The notes beneath the pieces were generated by a model. That model saw only the letters and a program-made list of their open reading frames with translations, did no database searches and was not told where the DNA came from. Shown here piece by piece: positions 1 through 9,257 of a stretch of DNA of 64,000 nucleotides; position 1 is the stretch's first letter, and every line of letters starts with the position of its first letter. The position numbers and the translations under genes were made by a program. Origin of the DNA: Gp6-AA40 sp035571515 (GTDB lineage Bacteria; Acidobacteriota; Vicinamibacteria; Vicinamibacterales; UBA2999); assembly GCA_035571515.1 (NCBI GenBank), contig DATNCQ010000178.1:62001-126000 (forward strand). The letters are read 5' to 3'.

Positions 1-62
1 CCGCCGCCCCCTGTCGATTGAGGCGCATCCCGTTCGACCAGTCATCAGAGGAGGGAAGCCTG

Positions 63-440
63 ATGAAGACACGGATTCGGACGGGCCAGGTGCTGACCGC
101 GGTCGTGCTGCTTTTCATGGTTTTCGACGGGGTCATCCACGTGCTGCGAATCGCGCCCGTGGTCGATGCCTTCCGGCAGCTCGGTTATCCGCTCACAACC
201 GCCGTGCCGCTGGGCGTCGTCGAGATCGCCTGCGTCGCGCTCTACCTCGTCCCGGCCACGCGCGTCATCGCGGCGGTGCTGCTCACGGCGTACTTCGGCG
301 GGGCGGTGGCGACTCAGGTCCGCGCCGGCGCGGACTGGTTCCCGGTGGTCTTCCCGGCGTTGCTGGGCGCGTTGCTCTGGACCGGCCTCTCGTTTTCCGA
401 CGGCCGCGTAAGCCGTCTGCTGACGGCCCCGGTCGCATGA
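63..440 (+). CDS. DoxX-like small membrane protein
   Basis: A 125-residue, very hydrophobic protein with about four predicted membrane segments, the first starting near residue 9. Length and segment pattern fit the DoxX-like / DUF4345-type group of small inner-membrane proteins, whose biochemical role is mostly unknown. I chose the ATG at 63 over an upstream ATG at 18 because a GAGGAGGG ribosome binding site lies just before it and the protein then begins MKTRIR directly before the first membrane segment. It is followed on the same strand, after about 80 bases, by a luciferase-like oxidoreductase, but nothing shows that they work together. Confidence 0.7.
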   Translation: MKTRIRTGQVLTAVVLLFMVFDGVIHVLRIAPVVDAFRQLGYPLTTAVPLGVVEIACVALYLVPATRVIAAVLLTAYFGGAVATQVRAGADWFPVVFPALLGALLWTGLSFSDGRVSRLLTAPVA

Positions 441-518
441 TCATCGGCAGCGGGCCGCAGCCGCGCCAACGTGTTCGGCCTGAACTGCCAGGGCGCCTGC
501 CTTGGGCAGCGGGCGGGG

Positions 519-1527
<1,009 letters not shown>

Positions 1528-1538
<11 letters not shown>

Positions 1539-2460
1539 CGAACAGCTCGGTCCAGACCTTCTCCCATTTCGCCGACTCGTCGAGCACCGTGACGGGATCG
1601 ATGAGGACGAAGGGGAAGTTGTTCAGCGCGCTGTTGACGCCGGGGCTGGCAGGCACGCGGCCCATCGACTCGAACAGCTTCTGCCCCTCGGGCGACATGA
1701 CGTACTCGGAAAAGAGCTGCGCGGCGTTGGGATGCGGCGCGTTCTTCGCGATGCCGACGCCCTGCGGCCGCGCGACCACCGGCTGCACCGGGACGTAGTC
1801 GATCGGCGCGCCCTTCCGCTTCAGCGTCTCGATGTTGCTGTTGTACATCGCGAGCCCGACGGGTACGTCGCCGGCGGCGACGAGCGAGGCGAGCAGGACG
1901 TGGCCCTTGCGGAGGGAGGGCTGCAGCGCCGCGAGCCGGCGCATCAGGTCCATCCCCTTGCCCCCGGGCGTCGTCTTGATCAGCGTGGCCATCCACTCCG
2001 AATCGGTCGCCTCGAGCGCGATGCGCCCCTTCCACTTCGGATCGGCGAAGCCCTCGTAGGTGGCCGGGATCTCGGCGCGCTTCACCTTCGCGGTGTTGTA
2101 GCCGACGACGAAGAGATTGAGGCGGTCGGGCGACCACGCGCTGGCCAGCAGCCGCTCGCGCCCGATCATCTCCATCTCGGGGCCGTTGGTCTCGATGACG
2201 TCCACCGCGTAGCGCCGTCCCCTGGCTTCCGTGATGGTCCGCTGGACCACTTCTTCCGACAATCCGCGCCAGAGCTGCACCTTGACGCCGTATTTCTTCT
2301 CGAAGGCGGCGGCGAGCGGCGTCGACTCGGTCGGCGCGAGCGAGGTGTACAGCGTCAGGGTGCCTTCGCGCTTCGCGTCGGCCAGGCGCGACGGCGCCTG
2401 CGCGGCGAGCGCCACGGACAGCGCGAGGACGAAGGAGGCCGCGTTGGCGAGCGTGCGCAT
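1528..2460 (-). CDS. ABC-type extracellular solute-binding protein, Fe(III)/FbpA-like
   Basis: A 310-residue exported protein with a signal peptide ending near residue 20 (LSVALAAQAPS). The mature part opens with LTLYTSL and has the layout of class II periplasmic binding proteins of the FbpA/Fe(III) group: FEKKYGVKV, a central PATYEGFADPKWKGRIAL and GVGIAKNAPHPNAAQLF near the end. Such proteins pass ligand to a permease and ATPase, but neither is encoded here, so the gene looks like an orphan. It is divergent from the bicupin gene, 31 bases apart, and its tail overlaps the oxidoreductase gene by 11 bases. The ligand could be iron, phosphonate-like or another anion. Confidence 0.8.
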
Positions 2461-2491
2461 GGCGATGTATGTTTAACCGTCCCATCGCCCC

Positions 2492-3550
2492 ATGTCCACA
2501 AAAACACAGACCACGACGACCCACTACCACGTTCAGAAGAAACGCCGCGCCGAGTTCATCGACGAGTGGCGCAAGTACCGCCAGACGATCATCCGCAGGG
2601 ACGACGTCGCGCTCGAGCCGACGGCCCGCGGCCTTCGCACCGGGGTCTACATGGGGTGGGACGGCGACCGTCCGACGCGCTGCCTCGACGCGCTCGTGCA
2701 CGAGGTCGATCCCGGCACGACGACGACCATCCATCGGCATTCGTGGGACGCGATCCTGTTCATGGTGGAAGGGAGCGGATGGACGGAGGTCGACGGCGTC
2801 CGCTACGACTGGAAGCCGTGGGACGCGATTCACCTGCCCGCGTGGAGCTGGCACCGCCACGGCAACGACGGCGCGAAGCCGGGCCGCTTCATGAGCTACT
2901 CGTCGGAGCCGACGCTCTGGACGCTCGGCATGAGCGTCATGGAGGACGCGGGCCACGCGGCGTTCGACACACTGCCGCCGCGCCCGAAGGTCTCGGGCGG
3001 GACCCCGGGCAACGATCCGTACGCGCGCCGGCTGCGCCGCGTCGACGCCGAGGCGAAGAAGCGGCGCTCGGGCCGCATCCACACGCCGTACGACGAGCAG
3101 GAGATTCTCGCCACGCCGCGCGGCACGCGCACGAAGTTCCTCAACGACCGCTCGATCGGCAACCAGGCGTCGGGCCTCACGCAGGTGATGATCCAGTTCG
3201 CCCCCGGGAAGACGCAGTCGATTCACCGCCATCCCGGCGAGGCCTGGCTCTACGTCGTCGAAGGCTACGGCCACAGCTTCATGGGCATCGCGCCCGACAA
3301 CGGCCAGCACTACCGCTGGAAGAAGGGCGACCTGATCGTCGTCGATCACTTCCTCTGGCATCAGCACTTCAACGACGACCCGGTCAACCAGTGCCGCCTC
3401 GTGCGCGTCCACATGTTCGACTCGCTGCTCGAGACGATGCGGACGCTGATGGACCCGATGGTGCTCTTCGAGGAGGCAGAGGACACGCTCGTGTCGAAGC
3501 AGGAGCTCTCGCAAATCCAGTGGCCGGACGACACGCGTCCGGGCGAGTGA
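2492..3550 (+). CDS. bicupin protein (two cupin domains)
   Basis: A 352-residue protein without a signal peptide, with two cupin barrels. The first carries IHRHSWDAILFMVEG with His81 and His83 and a second motif WSWHRHGN with His121 and His123; the second carries IHRHPGEAWLYVVEG with His245 and His247 and FLWHQHFN with His290 and His292. Both sites therefore keep metal ligands. The duplicated layout resembles gentisate 1,2-dioxygenase-type bicupins, but I cannot assign a substrate. The stop codon overlaps the start of the next gene as TGATG, so the AAA+ ATPase is almost surely translated with it. This pairing is the main functional clue. Confidence 0.8.
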   Translation: MSTKTQTTTTHYHVQKKRRAEFIDEWRKYRQTIIRRDDVALEPTARGLRTGVYMGWDGDRPTRCLDALVHEVDPGTTTTIHRHSWDAILFMVEGSGWTEVDGVRYDWKPWDAIHLPAWSWHRHGNDGAKPGRFMSYSSEPTLWTLGMSVMEDAGHAAFDTLPPRPKVSGGTPGNDPYARRLRRVDAEAKKRRSGRIHTPYDEQEILATPRGTRTKFLNDRSIGNQASGLTQVMIQFAPGKTQSIHRHPGEAWLYVVEGYGHSFMGIAPDNGQHYRWKKGDLIVVDHFLWHQHFNDDPVNQCRLVRVHMFDSLLETMRTLMDPMVLFEEAEDTLVSKQELSQIQWPDDTRPGE

Positions 3551-4617
3551 TGGACGTCCCGCGCTCGGCGCTCCCTGCAGGCGTCCTCTCGCTGCACGTC
3601 CTCCCGGCCGAGCACCACGACCGCGACTGGGACGCCATCATCGTCCCGCGCGAGGTGAAGGAGCGGCTGCTGGCGCAGGCGCTGCTCGTCCTGCAGCACG
3701 GCCGCAAGCTCTCGATGCTCTCGGGACTGCCGCACGGGCTCATCGTGCTCGCGGGGCCGCCCGGAACGGGCAAGACGACGATGGCGCGCGGGCTCGCGCA
3801 GGTGGCGTCGCTGGCGCTGGCGCGGCAGGGGGCGACGGCGCTGGTGGAGATCAACCCGCACGCGTTTCCGAGCGACATGCTCGGCGAGAGCCAGCGCAAC
3901 GTGACGCGGCTGCTGACGGAAACGATCCCGGAGATCGCCAACCGCCGGCCGTTCGTGATCGTGCTCATCGACGAGGTCGAAAGCTTCGCCGTGAGGCGGT
4001 CCTCGGCGTCGTTCGAGGCCAACCCGGTTGACGTGCATCGCGCGACCGACGCCGTGCTGCTCGGCATCGACGAGATCGCCAAGAACCTGCCGTCGGTCCT
4101 GTTCGTGACGACGACGAACTTCATCGAGGCGGTGGACGAAGCGTTCCTGTCGCGCGCGGATCTGGTGATGAAGTTCGCGCTGCCGGACCGCGAGACCATC
4201 GGGCGGATTCTCGAGCACGCGCTCGGTGAGCTCGCCGTGCAGTGGCCGGCGCTGCTGCCGTTGACGAAGGACCTGGCGCGGCTCGACGAATTGGCTCAGC
4301 TGTGCGAGGGGTGGGACGGGCGGCGCATCCGCAAGCTGGCGCTCGCCGCGCTGGCGCAGCGGCTCGAGGTCGCGCGCGACCCGTCAACGCTGTCGTGGGA
4401 CGACCTGCTGGCCGCGGCGCGGAAGAAGGGCGGCGTCGAGTGGGCGGGCGGCCGCGCGCTCACGTCGCACGAGATGTTCCCCGACGTGCCGAAAGAGCTG
4501 ATGCACGACCACGATCACGGGCACGGGCTGCACGACCATGCCCATGGGCACGATCATGCGCACGGCCACGAACATGGCCATCGGCACACGCACACGCATC
4601 AGAAAGATGAGGTCTGA
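3550..4617 (+). CDS. TRIP13/Pch2-like AAA+ ATPase with histidine-rich C-terminal tail
   Basis: A 355-residue single-module AAA+ ATPase. Walker A is GPPGTGKT at 69-76, Walker B ends LIDEVES with Asp141-Glu142, sensor 1 is TTTN at 187-190, an SRAD motif follows at 201-204, and a GRRIRK sensor 2 sits near 257-262. The pre-module stretch LPAEHHDRDWDAIIVPREVK and the EIN-H, ESQ and RAD motifs resemble eukaryotic TRIP13/Pch2 and the Trip13-like remodelers of bacterial CBASS. Known family members unfold HORMA-domain proteins; no HORMA gene is present here. Residues 319-351 are an extraordinary tail with about 16 His alternating with Asp, Gly and Ala, suited to binding Ni, Zn or Cu. It is coupled to the bicupin upstream by a one-base overlap. 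Confidence 0.82.
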   Translation: MDVPRSALPAGVLSLHVLPAEHHDRDWDAIIVPREVKERLLAQALLVLQHGRKLSMLSGLPHGLIVLAGPPGTGKTTMARGLAQVASLALARQGATALVEINPHAFPSDMLGESQRNVTRLLTETIPEIANRRPFVIVLIDEVESFAVRRSSASFEANPVDVHRATDAVLLGIDEIAKNLPSVLFVTTTNFIEAVDEAFLSRADLVMKFALPDRETIGRILEHALGELAVQWPALLPLTKDLARLDELAQLCEGWDGRRIRKLALAALAQRLEVARDPSTLSWDDLLAAARKKGGVEWAGGRALTSHEMFPDVPKELMHDHDHGHGLHDHAHGHDHAHGHEHGHRHTHTHQKDEV

Positions 4618-4646
4618 GGCCGTTCGCGTTGATCGTTGGTCGGGGG

Positions 4647-5555
4647 CTACGGCGTGACGGTGACCTTCACGAGCGTCGTCGTCCAGCAGCAGACCTCGCC
4701 GCCGCCGCCTTCGCCCGAGTAGTCATCCGCGGTGACCTGCAGCACGTACTCCCCGGGCTGCGAGAACTTCGCGGTGGTCGACGACTTGCCCTTGAAGGGG
4801 ACGTTCACGGTGCCGCCCGCCAGCGTGTCCATCGGCGGGTTCTCCTTCTCGAACATCACGGCGGCGGGTCCGCGGAACATCGTCCAGTACAGCCGCACGG
4901 GCGGCGGCGGGTTCTTCGGCAGCGCCATCGTCCCGCTCGCGAACTTCCCGTCGTCTTCCGCCCACACGGTGAGCGCGAGCGGCGACGACACGGACGTCGT
5001 ACGCGTCACTGCCTTCGACAGCATCGCGAGCGGCCCCTGCACGCCCGGCCCCTGTTCCGCGAACCGTACGGTCGGCGGCGTGTTCTTCACGGCGACGTCG
5101 CTGAACGGGCTGACGCTGTAGTCGGGATGTAACCGCAGCGGAATGCTCGTCGGCTGGCCGTTGGCGACGATGGTCCACGTCAGGCGCTGATCGGCCGTCG
5201 TGAATTCAGCCGGCACCGTGACGGCGAACATGCCCCAGTGCCGTCCCGGGAGGAAGTGCGTCGGCTGCCCCATGTCGGGACCGCCGGGGTCGATGTGGTT
5301 GTTCGGCCCGATCGGGATGTCGATCGACTGATTGTTGTTGCGATTCAGGTAGCCGATGAGGAACAGCCGGCTCCCGTCGGTATTGGGGAACCAGCCTTCG
5401 AATGCACCCGTCACGCTGGTGCCGAACTGGCGGAACGGCTCATTCGGCAGCTGCTGCGCAGACAGGAAGGGCCGGCTAAAGCCGGCCCCTACGATTCCAG
5501 GCCCGCTGAAGCCGGTCCCGGCGATGAGAACCACGACGACGACGAAACGGGTCAT
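4647..5555 (-). CDS. secreted protein with Ig-like/PKD-like C-terminal region
   Basis: About 302 residues, unrecognised. A hydrophobic N-terminus (MTRFVVVVVLIAG) acts as the export signal. The middle has GRHWGMFAVTVPAEF and the C-terminal part (from about residue 170) looks like a beta-sandwich ending with the PGEYVLQVTADDYSGEGGGG stretch and a Cys pair. The ATG overlaps the stop of the cytochrome/monooxygenase gene as ATGA, so it is the last gene of the 9067-to-4647 operon and probably serves the same exported redox function. Oddly, the segment just after the hydrophobic core, GFSGPGIVGAGFSRP, is encoded by a dispersed palindromic repeat (5469-5488), suggesting that the repeat inserted into the leader region. 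Confidence 0.65.
   Translation of the reverse strand: MTRFVVVVVLIAGTGFSGPGIVGAGFSRPFLSAQQLPNEPFRQFGTSVTGAFEGWFPNTDGSRLFLIGYLNRNNNQSIDIPIGPNNHIDPGGPDMGQPTHFLPGRHWGMFAVTVPAEFTTADQRLTWTIVANGQPTSIPLRLHPDYSVSPFSDVAVKNTPPTVRFAEQGPGVQGPLAMLSKAVTRTTSVSSPLALTVWAEDDGKFASGTMALPKNPPPPVRLYWTMFRGPAAVMFEKENPPMDTLAGGTVNVPFKGKSSTTAKFSQPGEYVLQVTADDYSGEGGGGEVCCWTTTLVKVTVTP
5469..5488. repeat. dispersed palindrome (GGCCGGCT variant) inside a coding sequence
   Basis: Nine-base arms GGGCCGGCT and AGCCGGCCC around AA, followed by CCTACG. It belongs to the palindrome family described at 15347 and lies in the region encoding the export leader of the secreted protein at 4647-5555. A second, poorer copy (CCCGCTGAAGCCGGTCCC) follows directly. 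Confidence 0.7.
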
Positions 5556-6967
5556 CGCGTCTGATTGGGCGCGGCTTTCTCGGCCTTGGCCTTCCGTTCT
5601 TCCTGCAGCGCCTTGTACTCGTCGTCGGTGAGGTAGACGACGTTCATCCAGGCGTGCGCCATCTCGTCGACGGTACGGTCGCCGTAGCCCACCCACTGGT
5701 CCGGGTCCGGGTTGTACGGGTTCGCTCGCGTGTTGTCGTACCACGCGCTCACGTGGATGACGGTCCCCTTCGGGAACACCGGCGCCGCGTCGTCGGCGTA
5801 GATGTAGTTCGTCATCCAGTTGAAGTTGAACTTGCCGACGTAGCTGATGATCTGGTTCTTGCCGTCGGGCAGGATCGCTTCAACCTGCATCGCCTTGCCG
5901 CGCAGGTGGAAATGCGGCTGGAAGTTGGTGATGAGCGTGTTCTCCTTGAGCACGGTAAAGCCGTCGGTCGCGGCGATCGAATTCGGCGGGATGTCGACGA
6001 ACTCCTGCTTCCGCAGGCCGGTGAAGCCGATCAGGTAGCTGCGCTTCTTCGGCTCCTGGCCTTTCGGATACAGCCAGATGCCGATCTCGGAGCCCGACGT
6101 GATTTCCTCGCCGACCGCGTGCAGGTGCTGATCCCACGAGATCTTCTCGCCGGGAAGAATCAGCTTGCCCGTGCCGTCGCGGAACCGGTCGTAGCCCTTG
6201 CCGATGGCCCACTCCATCAACTGCGGGCGCCGGTTGACGAGATCGACCGGCGTCGGATCCGCAGCGGCCGTGCCGAAGCCGTTCGCGGTGCCGGTGCTCA
6301 CGGCGTCGGGATCGTTGTTCAGCACGAGGTAGGCGATCGAGTGATGGACGATTCTCCGGCCCTTGAGCTGCGTCGGACGAATCTCCACCATGCGCGCCCA
6401 GCGCGGCTCGGTGAGCGGGATGTCGCTCATCGGCCGGTACCAGACGTCCTGGTGCTGCGCCGCCATGGTGTATTCCGACGACTTGATCACCAGATCGGGC
6501 GGACCGTAGCCGTCGCGCACGCCCTGCCACTCGTTGTCGGTGACGAGCGGCTTGGGCGGCGGCATGTCTTTCGGGTCGCCCTGGATGGCGCCGCCGTCGA
6601 CCCAGCGCACGATGGTGTCGATCTGCGCGTCGCTGAGCGACATGTCGTTCTTGAACTCGTGCACGCCGACGCTCGGGTCGATGTGCCACGGCGGCATCTG
6701 CCGCGTGATGACGCGCTGCTTGATCGAGCGCGCCCACGGCCGCGCATCCTCGTACGAGATCAGCGACATCGGCGCGATGGAGTTCGGCTGATGACACTGC
6801 TGGCACTTGTTCTGGAGGATGGGGGCGACGTCCTTCGTGAACGTCACCGGCGCCGCGGTGGGTGTCGGGTCCGCAGCATGACCAGCGACTGACATCCCGA
6901 CGACCGCGAGCAGCGTGGCGAAACTGGTGTGTGCGATACGCAACCAGGGCAACCGAGGACAACGCAT
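5552..6967 (-). CDS. cytochrome c fused to copper type II ascorbate-dependent monooxygenase-like domain
   Basis: A 471-residue exported protein. After a signal peptide (cleavage near GHA-AD, residue 31) comes a monohaem domain with Cys55-Gln-Gln-Cys58-His59 and MPPWHIDPS as a likely distal region. The C-terminal half (about 160-440) carries His208-His209, His281-Leu-His283 and His352-Phe-His354 followed by LRGK, and a later Met in FNWMTNY. The HH and HxH pairs are in the order of the two copper sites of peptidylglycine/dopamine monooxygenases. The reaction is probably a copper-dependent hydroxylation in the periplasm with electrons supplied through haem; the substrate is unknown. The ATG at 6967 is preceded by GGAGG. 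ATGA overlap with the next gene. Confidence 0.78.
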   Translation of the reverse strand: MRCPRLPWLRIAHTSFATLLAVVGMSVAGHAADPTPTAAPVTFTKDVAPILQNKCQQCHQPNSIAPMSLISYEDARPWARSIKQRVITRQMPPWHIDPSVGVHEFKNDMSLSDAQIDTIVRWVDGGAIQGDPKDMPPPKPLVTDNEWQGVRDGYGPPDLVIKSSEYTMAAQHQDVWYRPMSDIPLTEPRWARMVEIRPTQLKGRRIVHHSIAYLVLNNDPDAVSTGTANGFGTAAADPTPVDLVNRRPQLMEWAIGKGYDRFRDGTGKLILPGEKISWDQHLHAVGEEITSGSEIGIWLYPKGQEPKKRSYLIGFTGLRKQEFVDIPPNSIAATDGFTVLKENTLITNFQPHFHLRGKAMQVEAILPDGKNQIISYVGKFNFNWMTNYIYADDAAPVFPKGTVIHVSAWYDNTRANPYNPDPDQWVGYGDRTVDEMAHAWMNVVYLTDDEYKALQEERKAKAEKAAPNQTR

Positions 6968-7011
6968 AACGCCTCCTGCCTCTGATGAAGTGCGGCGAAG
7001 TAAGCGCAAGT

Positions 7012-7986
7012 TTAACGCAGGTTTACCGCCGGCGCACCAGGATTCCTGTAGGCCTCGTCTACCGTCGCGACGTTTACCGTGAACGGCACGGTCACGACCT
7101 CGCCGTTGCGCTGGAACTGGCTCCAGGCGCGGTATTTGCCGGCCCTCGGCATGTAGCCTTCAAAGGTCACCGTCGGGCCGCCGGCCCCCTTCGAAACGTC
7201 GCTGTCGGGCCCCTCGAAGGGGTGCGAGTGGACGTAGTCGCGCATGTCTTCGCTGAGGATGAGCGCATGCCCGAAGGCGCCGAGGTAGGGCTGCAGGTCG
7301 GTCACGAGCCGCCCGGTTTTCGAATCGCTCAGCGTGAACGCCAGGTGCCCGTACTGCCCCTCGACCAGCGTGGACGGCTCGAGCTCGAGGTGAGCGGTGA
7401 GCGACCCGACCGTCTTGGTGAAGACGGTGTCCGCCTGCAGGTGCGGCTGCTGCGACTCGAGATCGCCGGTGAACCCCGCGGTCTCCAGCGTCCGCCCGAC
7501 GAACTGCGGCGAGCCGCCGGTCGGGAGGAAGTCGGACAACACGCGATAGTCGCCGGCCCTGGGCAGCGTCACCTCCATCGCCCAGCGTCCGTCGGGCTGC
7601 TGGGTCGGGTGCACGTGCTCGAAGAACTCCATGTCGCTGCTGACGATGAAGAGGTGAAACGGCTTCTCGTGGACGAGCTCGTATTGGGTAATGAGCGCGC
7701 CGGTGCCCGGGTGGCGCACGGTGAAGAACAGCGTGGCGGGCTGTCCGGCCTTGACCGCCGCGGGCATCGTCGTGAGCTCGAGGCTGTATTCGCGCGTGTC
7801 GAACGGGTCGCCCACGACGAGCGCCATGCCGCACTTGCGGCAGCGGCCCCCTTCGGCGGCAGTGACCTCGGGGTGCATCGGGCAGAACCACGCGGTGCCG
7901 TCGGCGGGCGGCGTGTCGCCCTGCTGCGCCGCCGCGCCGAGCGACAGGAGTGCGACGAGCAGCAGCGCCAGCCTATTTCGTCGCAT
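7012..7986 (-). CDS. exported protein with heavy-metal-binding domain
   Basis: 324 residues with a signal peptide (ALLLVALLSLGAAAQQ). Residues 33-57 form a compact metal-binding domain, FCPMHPEV followed by CRKCGMAL, the same short motif found at the N-termini of copper efflux ATPases and membrane-fusion proteins. The rest is beta-rich with two similar halves (EFFEHVHPTQQPDGRWAMEV and DMRDYVHSHPFEG), each holding His clusters, so copper or another metal may be bound there too. Its start overlaps the end of the upstream cytochrome gene by 14 bases and the Cu-monooxygenase-like gene follows 44 bases on. This order supports a role in metal supply or redox support for that enzyme. Confidence 0.72.
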   Translation of the reverse strand: MRRNRLALLLVALLSLGAAAQQGDTPPADGTAWFCPMHPEVTAAEGGRCRKCGMALVVGDPFDTREYSLELTTMPAAVKAGQPATLFFTVRHPGTGALITQYELVHEKPFHLFIVSSDMEFFEHVHPTQQPDGRWAMEVTLPRAGDYRVLSDFLPTGGSPQFVGRTLETAGFTGDLESQQPHLQADTVFTKTVGSLTAHLELEPSTLVEGQYGHLAFTLSDSKTGRLVTDLQPYLGAFGHALILSEDMRDYVHSHPFEGPDSDVSKGAGGPTVTFEGYMPRAGKYRAWSQFQRNGEVVTVPFTVNVATVDEAYRNPGAPAVNLR

Positions 7987-9067
7987 ACGTGTTCAGCGAG
8001 ATCGTGAAGGGTGCTTCGTAGCCGATGGCCTGCACCACCGAACCTGCGGGCATGGCGACGGGCTTCGCGAAGACGTACGGCGTCTGCCAGTCCTGCTTGT
8101 AGTCTTTCACCCACAGCAGCACGTCGCTCGACCCGTCGGGCCGTAGCAGCCTCACCTCGAGCGATCGCCCGCCCTTCTGAAGCTCGGGTCTCAGGGACAC
8201 GAGCGAACGCGCGTCGGGAAACTTGAGCTCGCCGACGAGACGTCCCGATGCGCCGGCGGTCGCAGGCGCCCTCAGCGTGGAAGTCGATACGGTGCCGCTT
8301 GCCGCGGCGGATGCGACGTAGAGGCCGAGCTTCGGCGCATCGGTCAGCGGCTGCGGCGCGCCTGCATATAAAACGTCAACGGCGATCTGTGCCCGCGCCG
8401 GGATCTTGAACGCGACGCCGGACGGAAGCTCCGTGGCCGACTGCCACGGTGTCCAGCCGCCGAGGTAGCGATCGGTGCCCGCGATGCTGAGGAACGCGGC
8501 GCGCGTCACGCGCGGGTCGGGCTTGAAATCGAACCCGCGCACGAGGGTGTCGCGCGTCAGGCCGGTGTCGATGACCACGCGCCTGAACGCCGGCGTGCTG
8601 CGCGCCTCGATAGACGAGGCGTGCGCCGGCGAGACGACGAGATCCGGCGTGCCGAGCATCCAGTGCGCGCCGTGGTCGACGAACGCCGGCGGGGGAGTCG
8701 TGCCTTCGGGTACGCCGCCGTCGATCCAGGAGATGAGGAACTCGAACTCGCGGGGCGTCAGGCCGATGTCGTTCGAGAACGTGCCGTAGCCGCGCTCGGC
8801 CGGCCACGGCGGCATGCGGCGCGCGAGCGCCTCTTCCTTGATCGCCTCCGCCCACGGCCGCGTCTGGTCGAAGGTGACGAGCGGCATCGCCATCTTCCCG
8901 TCGGCATGGCACTGCACGCACTTCCGCTGGAGGAGCGTCGCGATCTCCCGGTTGAAGAGGACGGTCGTCGTCGTCGGGTTGTGCGGGTACGCGGGGCGCG
9001 GCCACGCCGTCCACAGCGCGGCGACACAGACGAGCAGCACGACGCCTGCGCCTTTCTTCGGTCTCAT
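7973..9067 (-). CDS. exported monohaem c-type cytochrome protein
   Basis: 364 residues; first gene of the five-gene minus-strand operon. A hydrophobic leader (VVLLVCVAALWTAW) precedes a cytochrome domain with Cys50-Val-Gln-Cys53-His54 and RRMPPWPAERGYGTFSND, which closely parallels the haem part of the gene at 5552-6967. The C-terminal two thirds lack the His pairs of that protein, so it looks like a paralogue that lost the copper sites: possible ligands in the equivalent places are not seen. It probably acts in the periplasm as electron carrier or partner subunit. The ATG at 9067 places the signal peptide correctly; upstream open frame is spurious. Confidence 0.72.
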   Translation of the reverse strand: MRPKKGAGVVLLVCVAALWTAWPRPAYPHNPTTTTVLFNREIATLLQRKCVQCHADGKMAMPLVTFDQTRPWAEAIKEEALARRMPPWPAERGYGTFSNDIGLTPREFEFLISWIDGGVPEGTTPPPAFVDHGAHWMLGTPDLVVSPAHASSIEARSTPAFRRVVIDTGLTRDTLVRGFDFKPDPRVTRAAFLSIAGTDRYLGGWTPWQSATELPSGVAFKIPARAQIAVDVLYAGAPQPLTDAPKLGLYVASAAASGTVSTSTLRAPATAGASGRLVGELKFPDARSLVSLRPELQKGGRSLEVRLLRPDGSSDVLLWVKDYKQDWQTPYVFAKPVAMPAGSVVQAIGYEAPFTISLNTYATK

Positions 9068-9205
9068 GAAACCGCGAAGAGATAGTAACGCAAAGCCTTG
9101 CCGAGCGCTGATTTGGAGGGGAGCGGGTCGGTTTTCTCGGAGTTGGGAGTTGACCGCAAGGGCCGAAGCCATCCTGGCAGTTGGATTCTGGGAGTTGGGA
9201 ATTGG

Positions 9206-9234
9206 TTGACTCTGTATCTCCGCAGGTGTATCAC
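9206..9234 (+). promoter_or_regulatory. sigma70-type promoter for the receptor gene at 9258
   Basis: TTGACT at 9206-9211 and TATCAC at 9229-9234 with exactly 17 bases between. It lies in a 190-base divergent region that also contains short iterated motifs (GGGAGTTGGG and relatives, 9139-9204). Confidence 0.45.
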
Positions 9235-9257
9235 GCGGCTGCCTGGGAGGAAATCGA

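Noticed and set aside
471..518. ATG at 471 as start of the luciferase-like protein.
   Set aside because: It adds a Cys- and Gly-containing leader not known in the family; a start at 519 or 537 fits better.
2492..4617. A CBASS anti-phage locus, from the TRIP13-like ATPase.
   Set aside because: No CD-NTase, HORMA protein or effector is encoded within reach; the partner is a bicupin.
3550..4617. HypB/SlyD-like nickel chaperone, from the histidine-rich tail.
   Set aside because: The core is AAA+ (TRIP13-like), not a GTPase or prolyl isomerase, and no hydrogenase or urease genes are near.
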